From Semisulcospira habei (taxonomy: Eukaryota > Mollusca > Gastropoda > Semisulcospiridae), in NCBI GenBank assembly GCA_036245525.1, contig BTPG01000004.1, positions 45,643,982 to 45,707,981 of the forward strand: a stretch of 64,000 nucleotides of DNA, read 5' to 3'. The notes under the pieces were generated by a model. The model saw only the letters and a list, made by a program, of their open reading frames with translations, was not told the DNA's origin and ran no database searches. Each line of letters opens with the position of its first letter. The stretch's first letter is position 1. A program made the translations under genes and the position numbers. This document shows positions 20,862-30,976 of this stretch, one piece after another.

Positions 20862-20987
20862 TAGTAGCAGTATCTCATGTTAATCTACTCCATTTTGTGA
20901 GCGAGGTTCGGCTTCAGCAGTCCTCCAGTCCGAGAGTGTTTGTTGATAAGGAATACTGCTGGCCATAGGGCCAGTGAGAGGTCACGC

Positions 20988-21345
20988 TCAGTGTTCCATG
21001 ATCTGGTTACACCAATCGGGCAAATACCAAACGCCAGTTTTGGCCGACTGCAATCTTGTTTGCTCCGACGTTTGCCTGAACTGAACTTCCGCCTCACACC
21101 ACCCCGTGTCCACTGTTCCTTCGCGAACATCGTCAGCGTGTCAGGACTACAGGAACGTTGACCGGACATGCTCAATGTTCTATGATCTGGTTACTCGATT
21201 AGGGCGGTTACCAAACGCCACCTAGGTGTTCATTCTCACCCGACTACAATCTTGTTAGCACCTTTTCTCTGTAATTGCCTGAGCTGACCCGCTTTTCCTT
21301 CTCGGCCCACACCGTACCCACTGTTCTTTTCGTTTCTGGAGCCGC
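20988..21345. repeat. Direct duplication, about 170 bp unit, diverged
   Basis: gctcagtgttccatgatctg at 20988 and gctcaatgttctatgatctg at 21169 begin two related segments. Both continue with accaaacgcca, caatcttgtt, tgcctgagctga-like and cccactgttc. The second carries a roughly 20 bp insertion. Confidence 0.6.
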
Positions 21346-21446
21346 ATTGCTCGTTTGTTAACAGTGAGTGACGTACCAGGCTCCGGCAATATTCATCTGT
21401 TTCCTGCAGTTGATGCTGTATGCAAAGGACACGGACAGTAGTTCGC

Positions 21447-21622
21447 CTAAGCCTTTTACTGCCAGTAGACGCACAGTGTAAATCAATGAAGAAACATAAA
21501 TCGAAAAATCATATCAATCCAAGAAATACAGATACCTAAGCATAGAGCCTGCGGGGCTCATAAGGTTCTCTGCCTCTTGCAAGTTGGGTGGTGTTCGTGT
21601 TTACCAACAGTGAATGGGTTAA
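21447..21622. mobile_element. Family A element, left hairpin arm mostly deleted
   Basis: Ends CTAAGCCTTTTACTGCC and caacagtgaatgggTTAA. The right arm ctcataaggttctctgcctc is present; only catagagcc remains of the left. Confidence 0.7.
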
Positions 21623-21724
21623 GAAGAAATAATTCCCTGACTTTGAGGAACAGGTTGGGCCGGTCGTGGTTGGCGCGAGACATGGGCAGTCTCCTGAACA
21701 TGTCTACAGATCGAGTCCTTCGCC

Positions 21725-21941
21725 CTAACCCTTTCAGCCCCGAGGTCCCATTTCTCAAATTTTGGAGGTGTTGCCAAACGCCGACTATGTACCTGTTGTA
21801 GGAGATGGATTAATCATGATAATTCAAGGATAGTGCCAGATGATCTTGGCGCCTAAAGGCGTCAAGCTCATCTGGCACTACCCTTGATTTATCATGATCA
21901 ATCCATCTCCTCATACGGGGTCTCGGGGCTAAAAGGGTTTA
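21725..21941. mobile_element. Family C element (C3 carrier), complete
   Basis: Ends CTAACCCTTTCAGCCCCGAG and ctcggggctaaaagggTTTA. The carrier has ggaggtgttgccaaacg and gtaggagatggatt. The stem is gatagtgccagatgatcttg / tcaagctcatctggcactac. Confidence 0.85.
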
Positions 21942-22170
21942 CCTTATTTCACCTGCATTTGCGTGCTCCGGTATTCGGGTCTCGCGTCAGTTCTCATTCC
22001 CTTCGGCGTTTTTTCTCCGTCCCCCCCCCCCCTTCCAGCAATTAAAAAAAAAGAAATAAAGAAGAAGATAAGCCTGCACCGTGTGACACGTCTTCCCTGT
22101 GAAGGCAGTCCAAATTTCCCTTTACAAGTAAATTTCAAAAAGAGAAACGCAACACACTTTTTACCAGCTC

Positions 22171-22211
22171 CTTGCGGCTGCAGGGGCTCATGAGAATCTA
22201 CGCCCCTCGCA
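22171..22211. mobile_element. Family A right arm only
   Basis: ccttgcggctgcaggggctc, atgagaatctacgcccctcg. No left arm precedes it. Confidence 0.5.
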
Positions 22212-22501
22212 GGCGGAAAGGAGGCTGACTGAAGGTCTGATGTTGGTCTTCTGCATGTTACGCTACAGTCCTAGTTACTTTCTACCCATCTGGCGATGAT
22301 TCCAGACAGCGTAGGTGAATGACCGTGTACGCACCAGTCATTTGATCAGCTGTAAATCTGTCCTGATCAGCACGCTAACAACGAGAGGTATGTATGTATA
22401 CAAAAGTTGATCCTTTTTTTCGGCTCCAGTGATCCACCATTAAGCCACTGTCCTTGTCCTGGGCGACCCGTCTCCATTAGTAACCAGAGCGCAGGAGGTC
22501 A

Positions 22502-22566
22502 ACGGGCTGAAGTTGGCCGCAGTCGGTCCGCGTGTGCGCGGACCGACTGCTGCCGACTTCGGCGCG
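22502..22566. repeat. Family E GC-rich palindrome
   Basis: acgggctgaagttggccgca, gtcggtccgcg, tgtg, cgcggaccgac, tgctgccgacttcggcgcg. The stem is about 28 bp with few mismatches. Confidence 0.7.
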
Positions 22567-22805
22567 ATGGCCTTTTACTGACCGCAGTCTGCTGGATTAT
22601 TGCCCAACGCTCGATTCTCTCTAGATTTGTCCGTCATGATCAACACAGGACAGCCTCATCCCTCTCGTCGCCAATTTGTGGCCAATTTGGAAGGCTGATA
22701 AGCGCATCCTGGATCTGTTTAGATTATATCCTAAGCGTGTAGCACGCGAAAACTAAACTTGATTAAAAATGGAGAATAACAACCAAATTTGTGTATTGGT
22801 TCAGT

Positions 22806-22925
22806 GCCCTGACCCCCCCCTACCCCACCCCCGCCCTGTGCCCCCCTCTTCCCCCGCCACCCCCCCTGTACCCCCACCCCCCTGTACCCCCACCCCCCAC
22901 CGTACCCCCGTATCCCCCCCCCCTA
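22806..22925. repeat. C-rich tract, potential G-quadruplex on minus strand
   Basis: About 120 bp dominated by runs of 3-8 C separated by one to four bases, including a short repeat of ctgtacccccacccc. Confidence 0.85.
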
Positions 22926-23083
22926 ACATACGTGAAACTTTCAGTAATGAGATAGCTAGTTCCCACCGCTTGTATTTTCCCCCAGGTCTTTGCGTTTTTT
23001 CGGGGGGATTTTTTCGTATGACCATACTTAGTGACTTGCCTGTGTTCCGTGTCCTCTGATCAGCACTGGCAGATAGTACAATT

Positions 23084-23224
23084 TTAGCCCCTTCACAGTT
23101 GTGGGGGCGGATGAGGATGGCACTACATTATACTCATTTCTTTGGGGTGGATGGGATTCTTTGCCATTGGATTAACAAATATCTCACAAACACGTACTGC
23201 GACTTCTGGTAGTGAAGGGGTTAG
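23084..23224. mobile_element. Short TTAA-type element
   Basis: TTAGCCCCTTCACAGTTGTG opens it and ctggtagtgaaggggTTAG closes it. It is 141 bp with A-carrier-like termini (CCCCTTCAC / GTGAAGGGG). The inside has a weak ggcggatgagg remnant but no proper hairpin. Confidence 0.6.
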
Positions 23225-23355
23225 AACTGATGATGACGAGAAATAAGCCGAAAGTGCCGGAAGTACCCTCGGATACCTACACTCACGCAAGCGCTCACTC
23301 ACGAATTCGTGCTTTTCTGTGTTTTTTGCATCTCTTTTGCCCAGTGAAGGCAGAA

Positions 23356-23390
23356 GACAGTAAAGCCACTTTCACAAAGATGGACTTGCT
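23356..23390. repeat. Family K right arm only
   Basis: agtaaagccactttcacaaa then gatggacttgctg resembles the right arm of the family K hairpins at 13.1-13.9 kb. Confidence 0.4.
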
Positions 23391-23475
23391 GTATTCTGCA
23401 TTCACTGGGTAGTCTTGCTTTATCGCTGCTATGTGTACGGAACACAGGTATAAACGGTACCAGTAAGAGCAAACA

Positions 23476-23574
23476 TAAACCTTTATTAGTCCTGCATCTG
23501 CGGTGGCATATGAGCATATGGTCCTCTTGCAGTGGCGTGGTGTTATAGCTGTAAACGTTCAATGAAGGGGTTAA
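23476..23574. mobile_element. Degenerate family A element, right end present
   Basis: gcatctgcggtggcatatga then gcatatggtcctcttgcagt is a worn A right half. The terminus caatgaaggggTTAA is well preserved. Confidence 0.5.
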
Positions 23575-23715
23575 AGCTTACTGTAGATCCCTCTCTCTTC
23601 GTGTCTGATTCTTCTGCTGGCAATGTCCACAGAGCCAAGCCCCAAACTTCCCTTCCTCCCTGAGGTGCTCCTTTTTTGGCTGATATTGGAAAGACTTGAG
23701 AGTTACCTTAATCCT

Positions 23716-23790
23716 GCGCCAGCCACTAAGCAAGGTGCGCCGCTATAGCCTAGTGGCTAGAGCAGGGCTAAGCTCACATGCAGCTAAGCT
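23716..23790. repeat. Family F palindrome, partial
   Basis: cctgcgccagccactaagca, aggtgcgccgctatagc, then ctagtggctagagcagggct, aagctcacatgca. The right arm is rearranged relative to the copy at 39.1 kb. Confidence 0.55.
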
Positions 23791-23816
23791 TTGGCTCGTA
23801 GACTTCACCCAAAGAT

Positions 23817-23896
23817 TTAACACTTTCGAGACGTGTCGCATCTGGATTCACGGCTTTACGCCGCGAATATTTTTGCGTCACGTCTCGAAAGATTTA
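23817..23896. mobile_element. Family D palindromic TTAA element
   Basis: TTAACACTTTCGAGACGTGT, cgcatctggattcacggc, centre, gccgcgaatatttttgcg, tcacgtctcgaaagatTTAA. Confidence 0.8.
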
Positions 23897-23984
23897 AGCA
23901 CTTGACTGCTACTGACGCCGCTCGGCGGTAAGAAGCAAGATGACGGGTGTTTTCAGGCCAGTGGTATCGTCAGTAGCAGTCAAG
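23897..23984. repeat. Inverted repeat abutting family D
   Basis: cttgactgctactgacg pairs perfectly with cgtcagtagcagtcaag across a 50 bp spacer. It begins four bases after the family D right TTAA. No other copy seen. Confidence 0.6.
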
Positions 23985-24064
23985 GAGCACAACACTCTCC
24001 GGACATACGGACAGTCTGCTAGGCTTTACTAGCTGAGCCACTACGGTGATGTCCGAACTTTATG

Positions 24065-24182
24065 CGTCAGTAAAGACCGCCATTTAGGTGGCTCAGCCAC
24101 AGCTACAGTCACAGCTACAGCCACAGCTACAACTACAGCCACAGCCACAGCTACAGCCACCTAAATGATGGTCTTTACTGAC
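24065..24182. repeat. Family J hairpin with CAGCTA-type tandem repeat in the loop
   Basis: gtcagtaaagaccgccattt, aggtggct pairs with agccacctaaatgatggtct, ttactgac. The 62 bp loop is a repeat of cacagctacag units. A single arm is found at 9208. Confidence 0.75.
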
Positions 24183-24194
24183 AGGTGATCTCTC

Positions 24195-24399
24195 TTAACC
24201 CATTTAACCCCAGAGTCCCATTTTCCAAATTTGGGAGTGTTACTATGTACCAGCAGCAGGAGATGGATCAACCATAATCATTCAAGGATAGTGCCAGATG
24301 AGCTTGGCGCCTTCAGGCACCAAGCTCATCTGGCAGTACCCTTGAATTATCATGGTCAATCCATCTCCTGCTTTAGGGACTCGGGGCTAAATGTGTTAA
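24195..24399. mobile_element. Family C element (C3 carrier), complete
   Basis: Ends TTAACCCATTTAACCCCAG and ctcggggctaaatgtgTTAA. The stem gatagtgccagatgagcttg / caagctcatctggcagtacc carries the atgagc/gctcat variant on both arms. Confidence 0.9.
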
Positions 24400-24483
24400 G
24401 GATAAACGGTCAAAATAGTGTCTCTGCACTAAGTCTATGGTGGTCGGGTCAACCTCTAGGCCGCCTTGCTTCCTAACCCTATT

Positions 24484-24850
24484 ATCATCCCGTTTTGCCC
24501 ACTCCCTGGACAGTCTGCAAAGAACTCCATTTTGTGACTGTTGCTTCCAGACGTGAGGTGGACTTGGTCTGATGACTTTGAACTCTCCATGGACTGTCTT
24601 CCGCAGCGGATATGATGGTCGGGTTAAGCCCGAGATTCTCCTTACTCATTAAGTATTACATCCTTTTTGAGTCGACGTGAGGTGGACTTGACTTACATCA
24701 CTCCCTGAACAGTCTTTCGTTGCAGATGATAAGGTATGACACTTTTTTGACAAGACGTTAGGTGGACTTGACCCAAGACGTACATCACTCCCCGGAACAG
24801 CCTTTCGTTGCAGATAATAGTATTGTCCTGTTTTGCCCATGGTCCTCCTT
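24484..24850. repeat. Degenerate tandem repeat, unit about 95-110 bp
   Basis: The block acgtgaggtggacttg ... cactccctgaacagtct ... gttgcagataata recurs about three times with indels. Short open frames across it are repeat-driven. Confidence 0.6.
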
Positions 24851-24984
24851 TCTCCCTAAAGTGAGGCAGAGATGAAGACCTTCTGACATCTCTTGATTGA
24901 GCAGGAGATGCTAGTTGGTCTGCACCACAAAACTGAACACTCATTTTAGCGATTGCTTTCCAACCTACCACAGACGTTGCGTCA

Positions 24985-25089
24985 GTTGCATGAGTGAGCT
25001 TTGTTTTCCGCCATCCACTAAGCAAGGTGCTCTTCTACTCCGGAGGCACTTGCTTAGTGCTTGCGCAGGACTAAGCTCACTCATGCAAC
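24985..25089. repeat. Family F palindrome
   Basis: gttgcatgagtgagct, ccactaagcaaggtgctctt, then ggaggcacttgcttagtgct, tgcgcaggactaagctcact, catgcaac. Arms of about 45 bp with several mismatches. Confidence 0.7.
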
Positions 25090-25184
25090 TGACCCATGGC
25101 GTAGAGGCTAAGGAAGGCGAAAGAAGATCGCCAAGGAAAGACACATACAAGCAGCCTGAAATTTGCAAGTTGATACTGGCTGCG

Positions 25185-25408
25185 TTAACCGTTATCATTC
25201 GGAATACACCAGTGCGTGAAATACGTTTGACTAAAATAGTTCAAGGGTAGTGTCGGAATAGCTTGGCGCCTCTAGACGCCAAGCTATTCAGGCACCACCC
25301 TTGAACTAAAGCCATTGGTCTATATCCTTATCTGTAAGTACTATAATGTAGCTTGCATATGGCAGTGTTCAAATTGGAATCTTTTAGCCTCAGTATGATA
25401 TGGGTTAA
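25185..25408. mobile_element. Family C element in C2 carrier, complete
   Basis: 224 bp, the same length and layout as the copy at 7000. Ends TTAACCGTTATCATTCGG and cagtatgatatgggTTAA. The flanks between hairpin and ends are also closely alike. Confidence 0.9.
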
Positions 25409-25775
25409 ACGTTTCCTGGATGTTATTCATGGGCACAACGTGTTTAACGATATAGTCAGTAAAAGTAGTCAGTGACACGGTCCACTTTATTTGCATTTAT
25501 AGAACGAATAGTAAATTTAAAATCTAACATTTTCGCGTGCACACGACAGTGGTATGAAAAAAAAGGCAATGTGTTACACCTCGGGGGAATGGCCCACGTA
25601 CATATAACCATGAAATTACAATATGAAAAGATCAATAACGATAATACTGCTGTATATCGCGCTCAAAGCCTGTAGGCTAGCGGCAAAGATTGCCAATATC
25701 ATGCCAGCTCTGTTCTGTTATCGTTAGTGTCTTCGGCTAGGTTCTTCTCTGATTTCGATCTGCGTCCCTTTCACC
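25409..25775. other. No feature seen
   Basis: No repeat or coding signal recognised. Confidence 0.45.
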
Positions 25776-25916
25776 AGTGAACTTAGTCCTGCACAGCCAC
25801 TGAGCAAGATGCTCTGCTTTAGCGGAGCACCTTGCTCAGTGGCTGGCGCAGGACTCAGCTCATAGCGGAGTATCTTGCTTAGTGGCCGGCGCAGGACTAA
25901 CTCAATCGTGCAGCTG
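25776..25916. repeat. Family F palindrome with duplicated right arm
   Basis: One left arm (cttagtcctgcacagccact, gagcaagatgctctgct) is followed by two successive right arms: gcggagcaccttgctcagtg ... gcaggactcagctc and gcggagtatcttgcttagtg ... gcaggactaactc. Confidence 0.65.
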
Positions 25917-25987
25917 GTCCCTGCAACCTTGACGCCAAAAGGTCAATTGGCGGATAATCGTACGTTTTTGTTAACGATAGTATTAGC

Positions 25988-26076
25988 GCAAGGCCGAAGT
26001 CGGCCGTAGTAGGTCCTGGCACGGCTGCGCGCGGGACAAATACGGCCAGCCTCAGTCGGCCCGATGACCATGGGCT
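25988..26076. repeat. Family E palindrome, diverged
   Basis: ggccgaagtcggccgtagta, ggtcctggcacgg, ctgcgcgcgggac, then cagcctcagtcggcccgatg. Pairing is interrupted. Confidence 0.5.
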
Positions 26077-26328
26077 GACAAAAAGGCCAGTCCTAAAGCC
26101 AGCTCAGCTTCTCCCAAGGGACGGCAGAGCCCAGAAGGCCGTACACACGAGAAGGTCGGCGCTTACAATAATTGTCTCATTTGGAGAAGGTCTCTTTACA
26201 CCCCTTGTCCAAGCACACCCTGCGGCAGGCCCTTGCCCTCTAGCAATATGCGTAGATTCTCATGAGATGTCTCCTTTCACGTCTTGTCGAAGAGGCTCTT
26301 CGTGAACAAGTTCTTTACAGTGAATTTC

Positions 26329-26394
26329 GCAAGAGGTATAGTTTTTCATGAGCCCCTGCAGCAGCAGGAGCTCATGAAAATCTATACCTCGTGC
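26329..26394. mobile_element. Family A hairpin with matched arm variants
   Basis: gcaagaggtatagtttttca, tgagcccctgca, gcagcaggagctca, tgaaaatctatacctcgtgc. The ttttt/aaaa change relative to the consensus gatcc/ggatc is present on both arms. A lone left arm lies near 26248. Confidence 0.8.
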
Positions 26395-26597
26395 CACGGG
26401 AAAACTCTACCGCTTGCTAGCGTGGATTGGTCCTAGCTACAGCTATCCCTGCTTCTCAGCGTGTGGAAGTCTATTGTGATTGGAAAAAGGCGATTAGGCA
26501 CAGCAGACACATTAGTGACAGACAAGGAATTAGCCGCCCGGGGCTCAGAGGAGTAAAAGGGGCTCAGAGCCCGGCTTGACCATCACTACCCGTACCT

Positions 26598-26816
26598 TTA
26601 ACCCGTTCAATGCCAAGAAGATGTGAACGCCACCCAGCTGCAAGAGGTATAGATGCTTATGGGCCCCCGCAATTGCGGTGGCTCACCAGGATCTGTACAT
26701 CTTGCAGACGCCACTTTGAATCTATGTCCCTGGGACTGCTGGAGCTTGTTGGTGTTGGATTAACGAAGATTGAAGAAACACAGGCTCCATCACCTGGCAT
26801 TGAACGAGTGAAACCC
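26598..26816. mobile_element. Family A element in A1 carrier
   Basis: The left end is TTAACCCGTTCAATGCC and the right end is the worn ggcattgaacgagtgaaacc. The hairpin at 26640-26705 has several mismatches. The right flank cgccactttgaatc is typical of A1. Confidence 0.8.
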
Positions 26817-26851
26817 TGAATATTTCCTCTGTTCGAGGTAAAGACGATTGG

Positions 26852-27051
26852 GAAAATAGCGGATTTGTTCAATAGCATGTCCGTTGAAAGGTCCTGGTAA
26901 ATCAAAGTGGCACAGTTGGAGTGCGCCTGAGTTGATCAGTGTTCAAGTCGTACTCCATAGACAATAGATTTCCCTGTCCCCCATAACCCGCCCGTCAGGG
27001 CCGTCCATGATCACCTCGGTGCTGTGGACGTTAAACCCGAACTAACCAACC
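26852..27051 (+). mobile_element. SINE2 copy, 5' truncated, with target-site duplication
   Basis: Body and tail only: gcggatttgttcaatagcat to ggacgttaaacccgaactaa and an AACC tail. It is flanked by a perfect 12 bp repeat, aaagacgattgg (26840-26851 and 27052-27063). It lacks the tRNA-like head present at 28.6 kb. Confidence 0.85.
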
Positions 27052-27097
27052 AAAGACGATTGGAACTCTTGGACAACGCGAACAACGGCCAAATGCT

Positions 27098-27140
27098 ATA
27101 GGGTATAGATCCTCATGAGCCACCCCGCAGACGCAGACTG
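27098..27140. mobile_element. Family A left arm only
   Basis: agggtatagatcctcatgag then ccaccccgcagacgcag. No right arm follows. Confidence 0.5.
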
Positions 27141-27195
27141 CTTTGTCTTGTTTATTCTGAAGCGTATGTTGTCGTTGCTGGTCACTCTATTGCAT

Positions 27196-27409
27196 TTAAC
27201 CCTTTTAGCCCCGGATCCTCTCAGCAGGAGATGGCATGACCATGATAATTTAAGGGTAGTGCCAGATTAGCTTGGCGCCTTTTAGGCGCCAATCTAATCT
27301 GACACTACCCTTGAATTATCATGGTCAAGCCATCTCCTGCAAATGGTTTATAGTCGTTAGGCAACACCTCCAAAATTTGAGAAACGGACCTTGGGGGCAA
27401 AAGGGTTAA
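27196..27409. mobile_element. Family C element (C3 carrier), complete
   Basis: 214 bp, ends TTAACCCTTTTAGCCCCGG and gggggcaaaagggTTAA. The stem uses the attagc / ctaat variant. In this copy the caggagatgg flank is on the left and the 'caacacctccaaaat' flank on the right, the reverse of 21725. Confidence 0.9.
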
Positions 27410-27430
27410 CGCGCTCGGCAGTCCCTGCTT

Positions 27431-28552
27431 TGTCTGGACTGGAGTATGCGAGTCTCACGATGGTGATTCTTGTCTGGACTGGAGTATGCGAGTCTCACGA
27501 TGGTGATTCTTGTCTGGACTGGAGTATGCGAGTCTCACGATGGTGATTCTTGTCTGGACTGGAGTATGCGAGTCTCACGATGGTGATTCTTGTCTGGACT
27601 GGAGTATGCGAGTCTCACGATGGTGATTCTTGTCTGGACTGGAGTATGCGAGTCTCACGATGGTGATTCTTGTCTGGACTGGAGTATGCGAGTCTCACGA
27701 TGGTGATTCTTGTCTGGACTGGAGTATGCGAGTCTCACGATGGTGATTCTTGTCTGGACTGGAGTATGCGAGTCTCACGATGGTGATTCTTGTCTGGACT
27801 GGAGTATGCGAGTCTCACGATGGTGATTCTTGTCTGGACTGGAGTATGCGAGTCTCACGATGGTGATTCTTGTCTGGACTGGAGTATGCGAGTCTCACGA
27901 TGGTGATTCTTGTCTGGACTGGAGTATGCGAGTCTCACGATGGCGATTCTTGTCTGGACTGGAGTATGCGAGTCTCACGATGGTGATTCTTGTCTGGACT
28001 GGAGTATGCGAGTCTCACGATGGTGATTCTTGTCTGGACTGGAGTATGCGAGTCTCACGATGGTGATTCTTGTCTGGACTGGAGTATGCGAGTCTCACGA
28101 TGGTGATTCTTGTCTGGACTTGGAGTATGCGAGTCTCACGATGGTGATTCTTGTCTGGACTTGGAGTATGCGAGTCTCACGATGGTGATTCTTGTCTGGA
28201 CTTAGAGTATGCGAGTCTCACGATGGTGATTATTGTCTGGACTGGAGTATGCGAGTCTCACGATGGTGATTCTTGTCTGGACTGGAGTATGCGAGTCTCA
28301 CGATGGTGATTTTTGTCTGGACTGGAGTATGCGAGTCTCACGATGGTGATTCTTGTCTGGACTGGAGTATGCGAGTCTCACGATGGTGATTCTTGTCTGG
28401 ACTGGAGTATGCGAGTCTCACGATGGTGATTCTTGTCTGGACTGGATTATGCGAGTCTCACGATGGTGATTCTTGTCTGGACTGGAGTATGCGAGTCTCA
28501 CGATGGTGATTCTTGTCTGGACTGGAGTATGCGAGTCTCACGATGGTGATTC
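27431..28552. repeat. 40 bp minisatellite, about 28 copies
   Basis: Unit tgtctggactggagtatgcg plus agtctcacgatggtgattct. The first 17 or so units are nearly identical; variants (three one-base insertions, tattg, tttttg, ggattat) cluster in the last third. The open frame through it repeats every 120 bp and is not credible as a protein. Confidence 0.95.
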
Positions 28553-28629
28553 ACTTTCCAGCGTACGCTCACGAAACAACATCGCACGATCGAGGACTTG
28601 ACTTGGTCATCATAGCAAGCAGTGTTCGA

Positions 28630-28949
28630 GAGTCCGAAATAGCTCAGGCGGTTAAACGTCGGAGCAGGAGAGCAAAGGGAATCGCCGGGTCGTGGGTTCG
28701 AATCCCGTCCCGGCCCCGGTAGCTGGACTCACAATCCAGGGGGAAAAAACGGATTTGTTTAATAGCATGTCCGTTGAAAGGTCCTGGCAAATCAAAGTGG
28801 CACAGTTGGAGTGCGCCTGAGTTGATCAGTGTTCAGGTCGTACTCCATAGGCAATAGATTTCCCTGTCCCCCATAACCCGCCCGTCAGGGCCGTCCATGA
28901 TCACCTCGGTGCTGTGGACGTTAAACCCGAACTAACCAACCAACCAACC
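28630..28949 (+). mobile_element. SINE2, full length, tRNA-like head, perfect target duplication
   Basis: A 320 bp element flanked by the 13 bp repeat aagcagtgttcga (28617-28629, 28950-28962). The head has an RNA polymerase III A box (tagctcaggcggt, 28640-28652) and a canonical B box (ggttcgaatcc, 28695-28705). A body shared with the other SINE2 copies follows, then cgttaaacccgaacta and an AACC tail. The intact boxes and perfect duplication suggest a recent insertion. The head resembles a tRNA, but I cannot name the isotype; A-to-B spacing is longer than in an average tRNA. Confidence 0.9.
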
Positions 28950-29089
28950 AAGCAGTGTTCGACCAACTGTCTTTAGTTTTTGATGGCTGGCCGATGGTGA
29001 ATATTGCGATGTGTCCAGAGGTGTTTGTCCCATGGTGAACTCCATCGAAAGTCTTCCTGTGTCCATGGTTAGGGGTAGGTACGGACAGC

Positions 29090-30529
29090 ATGGAGGAGCT
29101 CCGTGGGTGCTTTGAGGCGACAGATTGGGATATGTTTACTCATAACTGTGATGACCCTAATGAACTTGTTGAGACAGTCACTTCTTACGTAAGATTTTGT
29201 GAGAACACTGTAATTAAAACCAAGACAGTGAAGGTGTTTGCTAACAATAAGCCATGGGTCAGCAAGGAGCTAAAGGTGTATTTGAACCAGAAGAAACTTG
29301 CTTTCTTACAGGGTAACACTGATGAATTTCGGGAAAAGGAGAGGGATTTTAGAAGGGCTGCTAGGACTGCCAGACTGAACTATAAAAGCAAGATCGAAAC
29401 AAAATTTTCTTCTGGCAACGCTAGAGATGCATGGAATGGTCTAAACGGTATGATGGGTAGGCAGCAAAAGAAACAAGCCAGGCTCTGCACTGGGAATCCA
29501 GCTGAGATGGCCAATGATCTAAATCGTTTTTACTCACGGTTCGATGGCAGAAACCTTAGTGATAACTGTGATGAATTGTGCCAGTCCATTGTGCCGGAAC
29601 CTTTGTCAATTACTGAAGAGGAGGTAGTAAACATCTTTTCTAAGCTGAATGCACACAAAGCACCTGGACCAGATGGGTTAGGTGGAAGAGTATTGAAAAC
29701 CTGTGCAGGTCAATTGGGGAAGATCTTCACTACTATCTTTCAGTTACTGCTTGATCATCATACTGTCCCTACGGCTTGGAAATCATCAATCATTGTCCTG
29801 ATTCCTAAAAAAACCAACGCTCATGAATTCAACGATTTCCGTCCAGTTGCATTGACTTCTATTCTGTCAAAATGTATGGAAAAAGTGGTGAGGAGGCATC
29901 TGTTAAATGATGTTGCCGAACTATTGGATCCATTCCAATTTGCTTACAAAAACCATAGGGGTGTGGAGGATGCATGCCTTACTCTGTACAATCTTGTATT
30001 TCAACATCTTGAGAAATCAAAAGCACATGTGAGAATTCTTTTTATTGACTTTTCTAATGCTTTTAATACTGTTGAACCACTGATGCTTTTGCAGCGTATG
30101 ATGGACTTTAATGTGAACACAAACATTATTCTGTGGGTGCGAGACTTTTTGAAGGACAGGCCACAACGTGTAAATGTACACGGCAGTCTGTCTGACCAAG
30201 TGGTGCTAAATTCAGGCTGCCCTCAAGGTTGTGTCCTCTCTCCGACATTGTTTTCTATATACACAGACCATATGCGTTGTCACACTGCCACTTCTCGTCT
30301 CTTAAAGTTCTCAGACGACATGGCCCTTGTACGCCTACGCCAAAAAGAAGACAGTCTGGCCGAGTACTTTGCACAGATAGCAGTATTAGAGTCATGGTGC
30401 AAAGATAGTTTTCTGGAAATGAATGTACAGAAAACCAAGGAACTCGTCATTGATGACAGGAAAGTTGATGATATTTTTGTACCTGTCTCGATTAATAATC
30501 AACCTGTAGAGGTGGTCACTGAATTTTAA
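29090..30529 (+). pseudogene. LINE reverse transcriptase, first frame
   Basis: 479 codons. Residues 1-150 are the linker between endonuclease and RT. The RT core shows APGPDG near residue 191, a VLIPKK / FNDFRPVALTS block near 245, the motif A aspartate at residue 320 (FIDFSNAFNTV), GCPQGCVLSP at 376 and the catalytic pair in FSDD (residues 409-410), where FADD or YADD is usual. All three catalytic aspartates are kept. The frame ends prematurely at TAA in a T run (30524-30527); the protein clearly continues one frame over at 30530. ATG 29090 is simply the first Met; the real start is lost. Confidence 0.85.
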
Positions 30530-30976
30530 GTACCTTGGCACAGTCGTGGATAGTGGGCTGTCCTTCACTGGAAACACTGATCTGATTGTGAAAAAAGCAA
30601 ACCAGCGTCTGTACCTTCTTAGGAAACTGAGAAGTTTTGATGTCAGTTCCAGGGTTTTAGAATCCGTTTATAGAAGCCTGATCGAAAGCATACTGACGTT
30701 TAACATCACTGCTTGGTATGGCAATCTCAGTATGAAAAACAGAGGCAGAACAGCTGAGAAGATCATTGGCCTAGGACAGTACCCAGTAGATGATCTGTAC
30801 CATAGAGCTGTCCAAAGGATAGCTGCTAGCATTGTCAATGATCCTAGTCACCCACTCTCTGATCAGTTTCAAATGCTACCATCAGGCAGACGTTTCAACA
30901 TGCCACTTGCCAAAAGGAATGTTTTCAAGAAGTCTTTTATTCCAACTGCTGTCTCGATTTTGAACTCTCGTTTATA
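30530..30976 (+). pseudogene. LINE reverse transcriptase, C-terminal frame
   Basis: Continuation after the frameshift. It holds the KYLG block that follows the RT palm, a Leu/Arg-rich thumb region (QRLYLLRKLRSF, IESILTFNITAWYGN) and the conserved ending LPSGRRFN. There is no internal stop. With the previous frame it makes one disrupted polypeptide of about 630 residues. Confidence 0.8.

Noticed and set aside
27830..28066. Open frame in the 40 bp repeat
   Set aside because: The frame repeats every three units (120 bp) and is interrupted by one-base insertions.
28630..28712. Stand-alone tRNA gene
   Set aside because: A and B boxes are present, but the sequence continues into a SINE body with tail and target duplication, and no clean acceptor stem was found.
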